This document shows, in pieces, positions 23,599 through 32,710 of a stretch of DNA of 47,967 bases. Source of the stretch: Akkermansia muciniphila (GTDB lineage Bacteria; Verrucomicrobiota; Verrucomicrobiia; Verrucomicrobiales; Verrucomicrobiaceae); the NCBI GenBank assembly GCA_945882215.1, contig CAMCWM010000017.1, forward strand, positions 1 to 47,967, read 5' to 3'. The translations under genes and the position numbers were made by a program. The first letter of the stretch is position 1. Every line of letters starts with the position of its first letter. A model generated the notes under the pieces. It saw nothing but the letters and a program-made list of their open reading frames with translations, was not told the DNA's origin and did not search any database.

Positions 23599-24576
23599 TC
23601 ACTTCACCACCGGGCGCAGCACCATGTTGCGGTAGTCCACGTTCGTGTGGTCGCCTTGCAGGTAAAGTGGGCCGGGCTTGAACTCATCGCTGGTCATTGC
23701 GCCGCCGGTGCAGCCGAGCACGGGCTGGTTGTCGATGATGGTGGTGCCGTTGAGGATCACCGTGAGGTGGCGATCCACCAGCGTGATGTCCAGCGTCTGC
23801 CATTCACCGATCGGCTTCTCCGCGTTCACGCTTGGCGTGATGCGGCTGTACAGTGCGCCCATGTGGTGCGAATCGAGCGGTTTGCCAAAGCTCTCCATGA
23901 TCTGCACCTCGTAAATGCCGCGCAGGTAGATGCCGCTGTTGCTGCCTTCCTGCGTGCGCACTTCGGTCTTCAGATTGAAGTCCTCAAACTCCGCGTCGGT
24001 GCGCAGATTACCGAAATGCTTGTCCTTGGCCTTAACCACGCGGTTTTGCAGCACGCCATCGACGACGCTCCAGCCGTTATCGACGCCTTCCTTCAGCAAA
24101 CGCCATCCGGTGAGGTCCTTGCCGTTCAAGAGCTGGATCGGATCACCGAACTTCACCTTCGCGAGATCAGGCTTGGCCGGGATGTCGGCGATGCGCTTGC
24201 CCGCAAACTCGGCAGGCTTGCCGATCTCCTTGCCCTCGGCGTTCTTTTTCGCCGTGGAGAGCTTCAACGCATCGCCTTCGATCTTCGCGGTGATGGTTTC
24301 GATGGCCGAAAGCTTGCCTTCCTTGTTCTTCTGCTCACGCGTCACGATCAAAGTGTCACCATCGACCTTAGTGCTGGTGGTCGGCACCACGCTGCCGCCG
24401 CCCCAGAGCACGCTGGAGCTGAGGGCGCCGTCTTTTTCCTCCACGCCGAGCCAACCAGCGCCACCGCCAGGGATCGTCAGCGCCCAGCGGCCCAAGAAAG
24501 GATTGTCAGCGGCATTCAAAACAGCGCCGAGACTGAAAACGGCGGCGACGGAGAGAGAGCGAATCGAGAAGAACAT
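23599..24576 (-). CDS. Secreted DUF1080 (3-keto-disaccharide hydrolase-like) protein
   Basis: A 325-residue protein with a signal peptide (MFFSIRSLSVAAVFSLGAVLNAAD). Residues 25-130 form a first beta domain (NPFLGRWALTIPGG, DTLIVTREQKNKEGK). Residues 150-325 are a DUF1080 domain: IQLLNGKDLTGWRLLKEGVD, GWSVVDGVLQN, FEDFNLKTEVRTQEGSNSG and IYLRGIYEVQIMESFG. After that come GEWQTLDITLVDRHLTVILN and the closing GPLYLQGDHTNVDYRNM. Known DUF1080 proteins hydrolyse 3-keto-disaccharides, and this family is very common in Verrucomicrobiota. The pair of beta domains matches the 'DUF1080 with an extra N-terminal domain' type. The hydrolase-like gene at 24619 is 43 bases upstream on the same strand, so the two likely form an operon. 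Confidence 0.9.
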   Translation of the reverse strand: MFFSIRSLSVAAVFSLGAVLNAADNPFLGRWALTIPGGGAGWLGVEEKDGALSSSVLWGGGSVVPTTSTKVDGDTLIVTREQKNKEGKLSAIETITAKIEGDALKLSTAKKNAEGKEIGKPAEFAGKRIADIPAKPDLAKVKFGDPIQLLNGKDLTGWRLLKEGVDNGWSVVDGVLQNRVVKAKDKHFGNLRTDAEFEDFNLKTEVRTQEGSNSGIYLRGIYEVQIMESFGKPLDSHHMGALYSRITPSVNAEKPIGEWQTLDITLVDRHLTVILNGTTIIDNQPVLGCTGGAMTSDEFKPGPLYLQGDHTNVDYRNMVLRPVVK

Positions 24577-24618
24577 GAGAGGCAGGTTGGGTTGTTGTTT
24601 GGGCGTGGAGAAACGGGA

Positions 24619-25629
24619 CTACTTGCGCTGATCCTTCACACAGTCGGGATCCGCAGGTGTTGGCGAGCCGGTTTGATCGACCGGATGCGTGTAGAGATAC
24701 TTCCAGACTGCTTCGTGGATGAGTTTGGCGTCCTTGTCCTTCACGGCGGCTCCGCCGGGCGTCACGGAGCTATGCGCACGACCGGCGTCGTTCTTCACAT
24801 CCGCGTCCGTGATCAGTCGGCGGCTGTTTTGAAACGGCGTAGCGACCATGTCCACGTTCACGATGGGTCCGAACTGGTTTAAGCCCATCATCTCCCAGGA
24901 GCGGCAGTAATGATCGCCCGTCCAGCCGCCATCCAGCACATGGCTGAAGCCAAAGATGCGGTTCGCCGGTGTCGCGGAGGGCAGTGACTGCCAGCTCTCC
25001 AAGTTGTCACGCGGCCCGCACAGGCACACCACGCGATCCACCTTCTGATGCTTCGCAAAGCGTGCCGAAGTCGTCGCGCCGTGAGAGGCACCGGAGAGGA
25101 TCACCTTGTCCCAGTCCAGGCCTTTGCCATCCTTGCTCAGGAACTGCTTCCACTTGCCCTCGGGATGCTCCTTGGACAGCCACTTCACGAACTGAAATGA
25201 TCGCTCCATGATGCTGTCAGGCTGCGGGATGCTCACCAGATCGCTCCGATCTTCGCCGATGGACGCTTCGAGGCGGATGTCGCCCAAGGTCTTGCCATCA
25301 TCGCGTCGCGCCGCCGGGATGATGCCAAACCACTTGTTCGCATAATGCACCTGGATCGCATGCAGCCCGTAGCTGTTAAGACGCTCAAACAGAGGCGCGC
25401 TGTGCCCCATGAGCCAGATCACCAGCTTGCCCTGCGCTTTCACCTTCGTGTCCACGCTCGCATTCTGCATGTCCTGCGCTTTGCCCTTCTTGTCCGTGAA
25501 CACGAAGTCGATCTCAGGGTGCTCTTTGGCACGCGGATCAATCTCGCTTGCACGTTTTGAGATGGTTTCGACGGCAAAGGAACTGGCCGCAAGGCCGAGA
25601 CAGCAGGTTAGGATGAGTTGGTGTTTCAT
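24619..25629 (-). CDS. Exported alpha/beta hydrolase (BPSS1187-like)
   Basis: A 336-residue protein with a signal peptide (MKHQLILTCCLGLAASSFAV). The nucleophile elbow is VILSGASHGATTSARFA (Ser in G-x-S-x-G), the oxyanion strand KLVIWLMGHSAPLFERLNSY, and the acid strand follows near DRVVCLCGPRDNLESW. Catalytic His is likely in GGWTGDHYCRSW or RAHSSVTPGGAAV. The overall layout matches the small BPSS1187-type exported hydrolase family found in Verrucomicrobiota and Planctomycetota. It heads a probable operon with the DUF1080 gene. No ester substrate can be assigned. Confidence 0.75.
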   Translation of the reverse strand: MKHQLILTCCLGLAASSFAVETISKRASEIDPRAKEHPEIDFVFTDKKGKAQDMQNASVDTKVKAQGKLVIWLMGHSAPLFERLNSYGLHAIQVHYANKWFGIIPAARRDDGKTLGDIRLEASIGEDRSDLVSIPQPDSIMERSFQFVKWLSKEHPEGKWKQFLSKDGKGLDWDKVILSGASHGATTSARFAKHQKVDRVVCLCGPRDNLESWQSLPSATPANRIFGFSHVLDGGWTGDHYCRSWEMMGLNQFGPIVNVDMVATPFQNSRRLITDADVKNDAGRAHSSVTPGGAAVKDKDAKLIHEAVWKYLYTHPVDQTGSPTPADPDCVKDQRK

Positions 25630-25641
25630 GGTTGGGAGATC

Positions 25642-26121
25642 TCAATTGGTGTTCATGTATGGACCAGGCTTCAATGACTCGATGAAGGCGCTGAAGGTAA
25701 TGCCAAGGTCAAAGTTTCGCAGGCAATCGAGGGCGAAACGTTGCTCACAAAGAGTCCAGTTCACCAGTCCTGTTTCGCAATCCAAGCCAATCACATTGCC
25801 AAAGGAATCTTCGCCAATCGGTATGGTGGTCATTGGCATGAACCCGACATCCGCCTCAAGCTCCGCATAGAGCGAACGCATCGGAGGGTTCTTGTCGGAG
25901 AGGGAAAAGAACTGGTGAACGGTGATTTCGTTCCCGCCGGGAAGCTCATCCGCACTGGTGAAGGTGTCAGCGTCACTCGCTGGAACACACCCATTCCAGC
26001 GGAGCAAGAACTCCGTGTATTCCTGCGGCAAAGATGCATGCGCGAACTCTTCGAAGCTTCGAATGTCCGCCAGAGAACAAGGCGCTCCAGAAAGTTTGGG
26101 CGTGAAGGCGACAAAGGACAT
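25642..26121 (-). CDS. SMI1/KNR4 (SUKH) family protein
   Basis: A 159-residue protein from the ATG at 26121; a longer frame to 26172 overlaps the pheA stop region and is not needed. The SUKH pattern is seen in IRSFEEFAHASLPQEYTEFL with the conserved LP-x-x-[YF] and the LRWNGCVPASDADTF stretch. FLSLSDKNP-type (VHQFFSLSDKNPPMRSLYAE), then FMPMTTIPIGEDSFGNVIGL and DCETGLVNW follow. SUKH domains are immunity proteins against polymorphic toxins or general binding domains. No toxin gene is adjacent, so it may be an orphan. Codon choice is slightly more AT-rich than the flanking genes, which fits transfer. It is 12 bases upstream of the hydrolase gene on the same strand. Confidence 0.8.
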   Translation of the reverse strand: MSFVAFTPKLSGAPCSLADIRSFEEFAHASLPQEYTEFLLRWNGCVPASDADTFTSADELPGGNEITVHQFFSLSDKNPPMRSLYAELEADVGFMPMTTIPIGEDSFGNVIGLDCETGLVNWTLCEQRFALDCLRNFDLGITFSAFIESLKPGPYMNTN

Positions 26122-26143
26122 GAGAGACTTTTGCTTCACTTCC

Positions 26144-26977
26144 TCACGACTCAAACCTCCGCCCCGCCGCATACGAACCCACGCTGCGGATCGTCGCGCC
26201 GTCGGCTTTCGTCTGCTCCAGCGCCTTTTGCACGCGTGGATCGGCCTCAGAGCCTTCGATCTCGATGTAGAAGCGGTATTTGTTCGGCTGGCCGCGAATC
26301 GGGCGGGATTCGAGACGCTTCATGTTGATGTCGTTCTCGCTCAAAGGCGTCAGGAAGCGGCACAGGCTGCCAGAACGATCCGGCAGCTCGACGACGAGCG
26401 CCGTGCGGTTGTGTTCGAGCGACGGCGTGTTCGCCGCATGCCCGATGAGATAAAACTGCGTGATGTTCGGCACCTCGCCAGCGATGGGGAAATGCAGAAT
26501 CTGCAGGCCATGGCGCTCGGCGTTTTGACGCGGCCCAATTGCCGCCGCCCCGGGTGAGGCAACGGCTTTTTCAGCCGCTTTGGCCGTGCTCAGCTCCACG
26601 ACGCGTTTCACGTCAGGGTAGTTCGCCTTCAACCAGTCATCGCCATGATAAAACGGCATCGCGTGAGAGTGGATCGAGGTGATCTTCTCACCTTCCCGGC
26701 CCAGCAGCGCTAGTTTAACATCCAGCGTCAGTTCTTCGAGCACACGCAGCTCACAGCGCGCATCCACCAACCGGTCCACGGTGTCGATGATGAAGCCGCC
26801 GGAAGAATTTTCGATGGGAACGATGCCCAGCGCCGCAGGATTCGCAGCAATGTAGGCAAACACATCGCCCACGTTCTCCCGCAGACTCACCTCAGCGCCG
26901 GGAAAGCGCATCTGCGTGATCAGATGCGAAAAACTGCCCTCGGGGCCGAGGCAGGCGATGGTTGGCGGCGGGTTCAT
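26144..26977 (-). CDS. pheA: Prephenate dehydratase
   Basis: A 277-residue monofunctional prephenate dehydratase for phenylalanine synthesis, with no chorismate-mutase part. The start at 26977 (MNPPPTIACLGPEGSFSH) is the family's usual opening; an upstream frame to 27037 is not conserved. LGIVPIENSSGGFIIDTVDRL holds the substrate site, and an AAIGPRQNAERHGLQIL stretch lies late in the catalytic domain. The ACT domain begins RTALVVELPDRSGSLCRFLTPLSENDINMKRLESRPI, with the ESRP motif that senses Phe, so feedback inhibition is expected. It is divergent from the PBP1C gene, whose start is 84 bases away. Confidence 0.93.
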   Translation of the reverse strand: MNPPPTIACLGPEGSFSHLITQMRFPGAEVSLRENVGDVFAYIAANPAALGIVPIENSSGGFIIDTVDRLVDARCELRVLEELTLDVKLALLGREGEKITSIHSHAMPFYHGDDWLKANYPDVKRVVELSTAKAAEKAVASPGAAAIGPRQNAERHGLQILHFPIAGEVPNITQFYLIGHAANTPSLEHNRTALVVELPDRSGSLCRFLTPLSENDINMKRLESRPIRGQPNKYRFYIEIEGSEADPRVQKALEQTKADGATIRSVGSYAAGRRFES

Positions 26978-27060
26978 GCGAGCCGCGCATGCTCCGCCGC
27001 AGAAGCTCACGGTCAAGAACACCGCACTGGATTTCATCTCACCCTCGCGTTCCTTTCCGC

Positions 27061-29316
27061 ATGCGTCGCCGCTGGAAAGCCATCCTCATCACCCTGCTCG
27101 TTCTCGCGGCAGTTGGCTGGTGGGGCGTGCCGTGGCTCGTGCCGCTGCCGGAGGCGTTGTTGAAGCCACCGCCCGCCTCCACCCTCTACCTCGCCCGCGA
27201 CGGCACGCCGCTGCGGCATCTTCTCAATGAAGATGGCACACGCTCCGCGCCGCCGGTGAAATACGCGGAGATTCCGACGACGCTGGTTCACGCGGTGCTC
27301 GCGGCTGAGGACAAACGCTTCTTCTCGCATGGCGGCATTGATCCCCTCGCCATCGCACGCGCCGCCTGGGACAATGCGCAGGCGAAACGCATTGTTTCCG
27401 GTGCCTCGACAATTCATCAGCAGCTCATCAAAAACACCACGCCGCGCTCCGGCAAACGCACGCTTGGCATCAAAATCGTCGAAGCACTGCAAGCGCGAAG
27501 CCTCGCGATGTCATGGAGCCGCGAGGACGTGCTCACGGCTTACCTGAACCGCATTTCCTTCGGCAACCTCATGACCGGAGCCGCCACCGCCGCATCCGGC
27601 TACTTCCACAAGCCACTCAACGACCTCACACCCGCCGAATGCGCGTTGCTCGCCGCGTTGCCGCAGTCGCCGAGCCGGTTGAATCCGTTTCGCAATCTGG
27701 ACGCCGTTTTGCCGCGCCAGCGCCGCATTCTCGATCAGATGCACGCACTCGGATGGCTTGATGACGGGCAGCATCGCGTCGCTTTGGATCAAAAGATCGT
27801 CCTGCAACGCTTCAGCGGTGGCTTTGAGGCTCCGCATGCGGTGGAAATGATGCGCGGTGAGTCCGATGCCACGACGATTCGCACCACGCTCGACGCCACG
27901 CTTCAGCAGCAAGTCGAGACGATCATCGCGCAGCGCTTGGAGTCGCTCAAAGGCCGTCATGTTTCGCATGGAGCCGTCGTGGTCATCGAAAACGCCACTG
28001 GAGCCGTGCTCGCGCTTGCAGGCTCGCGTGATTTCTTTGCGACTGAAGGCGGCCAGATCAACGGTGCCTGGGCACCGCATTCCCCCGGCTCGGCGATGAA
28101 GCCATTCACTTATCTGATCGCTTTCGAGCGCGGTGCGACACCCGCTAGCATTGTCGCGGATCTTCCAGTCGAGTTCGCCACCTCATCCGGCACATACCGT
28201 CCCGAGAACTTCTCCCTGCGCAGCTTCGGGCCGATGACATATCGAAACGCGCTCGGCAATTCGCTCAACATCTCCGCCGTTCGCGTGCTCGATTCCATCG
28301 GCGGAGCCGAAACGCTGCTGCCAAAGCTGCGTGAACTTGGTTTGACCACGCTAAACGAAGACGCCGCTCATTACGGCCTCGGCCTCACCATCGGCAACGC
28401 TTCCGTGCGTTTGATCGAACTCGCCAACGCTTACGCCTGCCTCGCCCGGCTTGGTCGATTCAAGCCGTGGACCTTGCGCAGTGATGCTCCAGCAACGGAA
28501 GAACGCCGTCTTTTCGGCGAAAACGAAAGCTGGCTCATCGCCGACATTCTCAGCGACAACCAGGCGCGTGAGATGGCTTTCGGCAGTTACTCCGTGCTGC
28601 GCCTGCCCTTCAAATGCGCCGTCAAAACTGGTACCAGCTCTACCTTTCGCGACAACTGGACGCTGGGTTACACGCGTGAGTTCACCGTCGGTGTCTGGGT
28701 CGGCAATTTCGACAACACACCGATGCAGGACGTCAGCGGCATCACCGGCGCGGGCCCGATCTTCCGCGATGTGATGCTGCACCTGCATGAAAAGCATCCC
28801 TCCACGTGGTTTGAACGTCCCGCGGCCATCACGCACGCGCGCATCGATCCGCGCACCGGCAGACGCCTCACACCGCAGTCACCGCCTGCGCGTGTGAGCC
28901 GCGAGGACTGGTTCATCGCCGATCACTTCCCGCCCGTCGCACAAGCGAGCGACTACGACGCCCGTGGCCGCGCCATCCTGCCGCGTGAATACGCCGCGTG
29001 GATTCCCACCAGCGCCAACTGGCTCGGCGATCTCATCACCACCGCCGAAACCGATGCCAAACCCGTCCTGCGCATCACAAATCCCATCCCTGGCACCGTC
29101 GTCATCCTCGATCCCGACATCCGCAACAACGGCAACCGCCTCCTGCTTCAAGCCACCGGTGCCTCGCAGTCACATTGGAGTTCCAAGACCCTCGAACTCC
29201 GGTCCGAAGCCAATCACACCTTCGCCATCCTCAAACCCGGCCGTCACGAAATCGAACTGCGCGATGAAACGAGCGGATTGAAGGCGAGGACGTTTGTGAT
29301 CGTTCAAGAAGAATAG
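27061..29316 (+). CDS. pbpC: Penicillin-binding protein 1C
   Basis: A 751-residue bifunctional peptidoglycan synthase. The ATG at 27061 begins MRRRWKAILITLLVLAAVGWW, a short cytoplasmic tail and a single membrane anchor. The glycosyltransferase domain has EDKRFFSHGG with catalytic Glu83, ASTIHQQLIKNT and LTAYLNRISFGN. The transpeptidase domain has SAMKP (Ser344, Lys347), a following NSLN motif and KTGTSSTFRDNWTLGYT with Lys522. A C-terminal beta domain (about residues 650-745), which includes PVLRITNPIPGTVVILDPDI, matches the PBP1C-type extension. The gene lacks the alpha-2-macroglobulin partner usually next to pbpC in proteobacteria. The short frameshifted gene follows after two bases. Confidence 0.95.
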   Translation: MRRRWKAILITLLVLAAVGWWGVPWLVPLPEALLKPPPASTLYLARDGTPLRHLLNEDGTRSAPPVKYAEIPTTLVHAVLAAEDKRFFSHGGIDPLAIARAAWDNAQAKRIVSGASTIHQQLIKNTTPRSGKRTLGIKIVEALQARSLAMSWSREDVLTAYLNRISFGNLMTGAATAASGYFHKPLNDLTPAECALLAALPQSPSRLNPFRNLDAVLPRQRRILDQMHALGWLDDGQHRVALDQKIVLQRFSGGFEAPHAVEMMRGESDATTIRTTLDATLQQQVETIIAQRLESLKGRHVSHGAVVVIENATGAVLALAGSRDFFATEGGQINGAWAPHSPGSAMKPFTYLIAFERGATPASIVADLPVEFATSSGTYRPENFSLRSFGPMTYRNALGNSLNISAVRVLDSIGGAETLLPKLRELGLTTLNEDAAHYGLGLTIGNASVRLIELANAYACLARLGRFKPWTLRSDAPATEERRLFGENESWLIADILSDNQAREMAFGSYSVLRLPFKCAVKTGTSSTFRDNWTLGYTREFTVGVWVGNFDNTPMQDVSGITGAGPIFRDVMLHLHEKHPSTWFERPAAITHARIDPRTGRRLTPQSPPARVSREDWFIADHFPPVAQASDYDARGRAILPREYAAWIPTSANWLGDLITTAETDAKPVLRITNPIPGTVVILDPDIRNNGNRLLLQATGASQSHWSSKTLELRSEANHTFAILKPGRHEIELRDETSGLKARTFVIVQEE

Positions 29317-29318
29317 CC

Positions 29319-29779
29319 ATGGTCCCACCAGAAGACATGTATCTCAAAGTGCTCCATGAAGCAGAACCTGTGGCTTCGAAGCTTTACCTAGATGTTTCCA
29401 AACACGACTTTGCCAACCCCGATGAAGCGGCGTTGCATTTTTTGGACTCAGACCGCTGGAGGTATATTGGCGGACAGTCGACAAGGCCACCGCATTATCG
29501 GTGCTTGAGAATCTTCTCCGAACAGACTTGGCATACGGCCAAGCACGGCTCGCAAAGAACGAGATAAAAATCTCCCTCAACGAGTTCATGACGCACTTCA
29601 GTCCAACAGCGCGATTCTTTACAAACGCCGAGTGGGAAACTCATGGCCTATACGACGCGGAAACCGGCGTCAGCTCATTTACAGGATGGTATCCCGCCAC
29701 CAATGCAACCTGGGACGGTGGGGTTTTGGTGCTTGATGAAGGCAAAGCCGGAGTTCTCTGGCTGGAAGATGAGGACTAA
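29319..29779 (+). pseudogene. Small gene split by a -1 frameshift at a T-run
   Basis: Two overlapping frames make one protein-like sequence. The first (from ATG 29319) reads MVPPEDMYLKVLHEAEPVAS and KLYLDVSKHDFANPDEAALHFL before degrading. The second reads GLRPLEVYWRTVDKATALSV, LENLLRTDLAYGQARLAKN and on through FFTNAEWETHGLYDAETGVSS to a stop at 29777-29779. They join at six Ts (29438-29443) followed by G, where the zero-frame codons are TTT TTG. A -1 slip there gives one continuous frame of about 153 residues; one extra T would do the same. This could be a decayed gene, a sequence error or a programmed frameshift. No protein family was recognised. Base composition is more AT-rich than PBP1C just upstream, whose stop is two bases before the ATG. 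Confidence 0.7.
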
Positions 29780-29782
29780 AAC

Positions 29783-32095
29783 TCACTCCCCCAGCCGCTC
29801 TCGATACACCTTCCGCGCATGCTCATACGCCGCGACGGCGTCATCGTGCTCCTTCGGATCGATGAGCGCTTCTTTTTGCGACCAGCATTGATCGACGCCC
29901 TTCAGACACCATTCGAGGCTGCGTTGTTCGCGGATGGGTTTGTCGGCGACGATGACGAAGATGGGATTCGTGTGGGAACTGGCGCGGATGCGCAGGGCGA
30001 GCCAGCAGCTTTTTGCGACGGGCACATCGAAGGTCAGATCACGGGTGGTGCCGTCGGCGAGAAGGTTTTGTTTTGCGACGGACTCGCCGTTGACGAGAAG
30101 CTCGACAGGAACTTCGCGTGAGGCACCAATTCGCGCGCGTTCGAGGTCCCAAAAGGGCTTTTGACCGGCAGGAGCGTTTTTAATGTCGGGGCGCGGCTGG
30201 TCGTCGAGCCGTGCGGCGGCTTTGACGGTGACTTTGACCGTGGCGGGCTTCGCGAGTTTCAATTCGCTGCCGTTGACGCCGAGTTCAACGTCGTTGGCCT
30301 TGAAGTCGATGAGATGGCTCTTGCCGTCGCTGACGTAGGCGCGACCTGAGCGGATGCCTTCGCACCAAGCGTCGTAGGTGAGCTTGTCGTCGAGCTTCAC
30401 GTAGGCGCGGCCGAGGCCGACGCGCTCGCCGTAGATGCAGGGGAAGTCGGTCTCGCCGCTGATGCGGGTGCGGAAGCCGGCATTGAGCGTGTGATACCAG
30501 ATGTTCAACTCCCAGGTATGCGGTGTATCCACCATCGACAGGAAATCGACGGCAGGCACAGGCCGGCCTTCCGGCCCTTCGACCATGTGGGTGACATCGA
30601 CGATGTATTCGCACGCGCCGATGCCGTTGAAGGGCGGCACGATGTAATTTGGCAGCTCGTCGGTGGCGCTTTGCATGCCGAGCTTGTATTGCTGGCCGCG
30701 AGCGGGGTCGTTTTCGGCGAGCGGTTGCAGGCCCCAGCCGCTGTGCGCGGGACCGGTGAGCGCGCCTTGCTTCTTCGCCCACTTGAGTGTGTTGAGGCAA
30801 AGTGTGGGCCAGTGCGCGGTGCTGTCGCCGCCGGGATACATCTGCTCCTTGAGCTTCAGCAGGCAAAGATGGCCGCTCTTGTGACTGCCAAAGCCGCTGA
30901 CCTCGACATCGTAGCGCAGCAGAAACGGATAGCGTGATTCCTTGTCCTCGGTGCCGGTGAAGAACTGCTTCTGGTAATCGAAGCACGGCCCCCAGGTGAG
31001 GTTCGCGCCGATTTTCAAATCTTCGCCCATGCAATGCCGCGCCATGTCCGGCGCATGCACGCCCTGCGTCGGCACGGAGTAATGTGCGCAACCGGCGGCG
31101 TGGATGTGATGATCACCACTCCACCAACCGAGTTTCGATGGATCAATCCAGCGCTTCACCTGGAACTTCAGTGACGTGTTTTGACCGGAGATGGCAATTT
31201 TTCGCGATTCGGGCAGCGATTCGGGTCCGCGACGAAAAACCACCACGTAGTCGCCATCGGGCAGCTTCAGCGATTCGCCGTCGCCACGGTAGATTTGCGG
31301 ATGGAAGAAGAAATCCGGAGCGTGGCGCTTAATCTGCGAGGGATAGATGCGCCCTGCGGCATCTTTGATGAGCAACTCGGCGATGCAGGGCTTGCCGTCT
31401 TCATCGGTGATGGCGAGCTTCACCTCGCGCGCAGGCTGGCAATCAAACAGCACGCTCACTTCGTTGCGGAAACCGAGATCCTGCGTGCCCTGGCCGGTGT
31501 CGAAACTGAAGGTGGCATCGCGTTTGCCCGCGTCGCGGCTGTAGAGCTGGATGATGCGATATTCGACACCGAGGCCACTCAAGGTCGCCTGCATCGGCGG
31601 CGCTTCGAACATCTGCATGTCGAGCCAGCGGGTGGAGAGCGCGGGCTGGCCGGGATCACGTGGTTGCGCGTTCGGCGCCACGGGCGGCGAGCCTTTGACA
31701 TACGCCTCCTTCGCCTGTGGGCTGCTCCCGACGAGTTTCGCGGTCACACCTGCTTCGTTATCGACGCGCACGAGGTACTGCCGCCAGCCGGACTCATCGA
31801 GCACCGGCTTCGCCGCACCCGTCGCCACCTTCACGCGTTGCTCGGGCGTGATGGTGACCTGAAACAGCGCATGCGCATCGAGCACCGTTTGCGCCTTGGC
31901 GGCGCTGGCCACGTCATTTCCCTGAATGCAGGTCTTCAGCGACGCGATCTCATCGGCACTGAATGGCGAACCGAGGTAGTTTGTGGCGTCGATCAATCGC
32001 TGCGTCGCGGCGAGGAAGGGCTGGGGTTCGACCTCTACCGCGTGAGTCAAACCAGCGCCCAGCACGAATCCACCGATCCAAAGTGACGTCTTCAT
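29783..32095 (-). CDS. CehA/McbA-type metallohydrolase with N-terminal extension
   Basis: A 770-residue exported protein. It starts MKTSLWIGGFVLGAGLTHAV (signal peptide). Residues 20-330 are an N-terminal region, mostly beta, with REVKLAITDEDGKPCIAELLIKD. The metal-dependent catalytic part starts at KLGWWSGDHHIHAAGCAHY with the H-x-H of the PHP-like fold, then GHLCLLKLKEQMYPGGD and GPAHSGWGLQ. The order continues FNGIGACEYIVDVTHMVEGP, GFRTRISGETDFPCIYGERV and GIRSGRAYVSDGKSHLIDFK. This layout matches the CehA/McbA family, named for hydrolases of aryl carbamate, common in Verrucomicrobiota with unknown natural substrates. The 3' end lies four bases from the frameshifted gene (convergent). The following TA pair is 36 bases upstream on the same strand. 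Confidence 0.82.
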   Translation of the reverse strand: MKTSLWIGGFVLGAGLTHAVEVEPQPFLAATQRLIDATNYLGSPFSADEIASLKTCIQGNDVASAAKAQTVLDAHALFQVTITPEQRVKVATGAAKPVLDESGWRQYLVRVDNEAGVTAKLVGSSPQAKEAYVKGSPPVAPNAQPRDPGQPALSTRWLDMQMFEAPPMQATLSGLGVEYRIIQLYSRDAGKRDATFSFDTGQGTQDLGFRNEVSVLFDCQPAREVKLAITDEDGKPCIAELLIKDAAGRIYPSQIKRHAPDFFFHPQIYRGDGESLKLPDGDYVVVFRRGPESLPESRKIAISGQNTSLKFQVKRWIDPSKLGWWSGDHHIHAAGCAHYSVPTQGVHAPDMARHCMGEDLKIGANLTWGPCFDYQKQFFTGTEDKESRYPFLLRYDVEVSGFGSHKSGHLCLLKLKEQMYPGGDSTAHWPTLCLNTLKWAKKQGALTGPAHSGWGLQPLAENDPARGQQYKLGMQSATDELPNYIVPPFNGIGACEYIVDVTHMVEGPEGRPVPAVDFLSMVDTPHTWELNIWYHTLNAGFRTRISGETDFPCIYGERVGLGRAYVKLDDKLTYDAWCEGIRSGRAYVSDGKSHLIDFKANDVELGVNGSELKLAKPATVKVTVKAAARLDDQPRPDIKNAPAGQKPFWDLERARIGASREVPVELLVNGESVAKQNLLADGTTRDLTFDVPVAKSCWLALRIRASSHTNPIFVIVADKPIREQRSLEWCLKGVDQCWSQKEALIDPKEHDDAVAAYEHARKVYRERLGE

Positions 32096-32131
32096 GCCAC
32101 CTTAACGCGGCTGGAGCCCGCGACTTGCCGG

Positions 32132-32434
32132 TCAGATGCCTTTCACCCGCTTCATGATAGCTGTCGGATCTTGTCGAAGATCGAGAAGAGCGTGGAGAAT
32201 GACACCGCGCCGTTCAGCGACATAGAACAAGCCATAGTGCCGATTGAAGACGAGAACCCGCCGCACCTTGCCGCGATGAACGACGGGCCCGATCTCGGGA
32301 AATGCCTCCAGCAACCGCACTGAAGAAAGCACCTCATCATAGAACCGGTCTCCGGCTCCTTCCTCCCAAGCTTCCTGGTGTTCGTAGATGCGCTGCACAT
32401 CTGTTTCAGCGCCCAACGTCCAAACGGCGTTCAT
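32132..32434 (-). CDS. ParE/RelE-family toxin
   Basis: A 100-residue ParE-like toxin. The layout is a helical hairpin (WTLGAETDVQRIYEHQEAWEEGAGDRFYDEVLSSVRLL) and a small beta-sheet: IGPVVHRGKVRRVLVFNRHYGLFYVAERRGVILHALLDLRQDP. The VVHRGKVRRVLV and LDLRQDP stretches are typical of the plasmid-stabilisation type that poisons gyrase or cuts mRNA. Its start overlaps the antitoxin stop by four bases (ATGA), as in translationally coupled TA pairs. The exact target is unknown. It is a normal-length member with no visible damage. Confidence 0.88.
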   Translation of the reverse strand: MNAVWTLGAETDVQRIYEHQEAWEEGAGDRFYDEVLSSVRLLEAFPEIGPVVHRGKVRRVLVFNRHYGLFYVAERRGVILHALLDLRQDPTAIMKRVKGI

Positions 32435-32667
32435 GCGCGGGATGCTGCGAGCCGCTTTTTGAGTGCCAGAATACCTGCGGTCACCTGTTCGGTGCTACGG
32501 ACGGCGTCAGGATTTGCTTCATGCTCCTGAATTCGTTCATCAAGCAGTGCTGCTGTCTCAACATTGATGGAACTGTCGCGAGAAACATCCTGCCACAACT
32601 CCCACACGAGCCGCAGTTTTTGATCAACGGTGAGTGCGCCCAAGGCGGGCATGGTTTCCAAGATCAT
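32431..32667 (-). CDS. Antitoxin component of addiction module
   Basis: A 78-residue antitoxin read from the ATG at 32667 (a second ATG at 32652 is possible). MPALGALTVDQKLRLVWELW and DVSRDSSINVETAALLDERI match the unstable antitoxin family that pairs with ParE-type toxins, with its typical 'S/TxxQKLxLxxELWxxV' opening. The C-terminal half (EHEANPDAVRSTEQVTAGIL) would bind the toxin. It lies upstream of the toxin and overlaps it by ATGA, so expression is coupled. The pair follows the EamA gene on the same strand, 43 bases away, so it may use its own promoter in that short gap. Confidence 0.85.
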   Translation of the reverse strand: MILETMPALGALTVDQKLRLVWELWQDVSRDSSINVETAALLDERIQEHEANPDAVRSTEQVTAGILALKKRLAASRA

Positions 32668-32710
32668 GCGGAAACATGTCAGCAGCGCGGCAGGTGGCAA
32701 CGGCTTTTCA

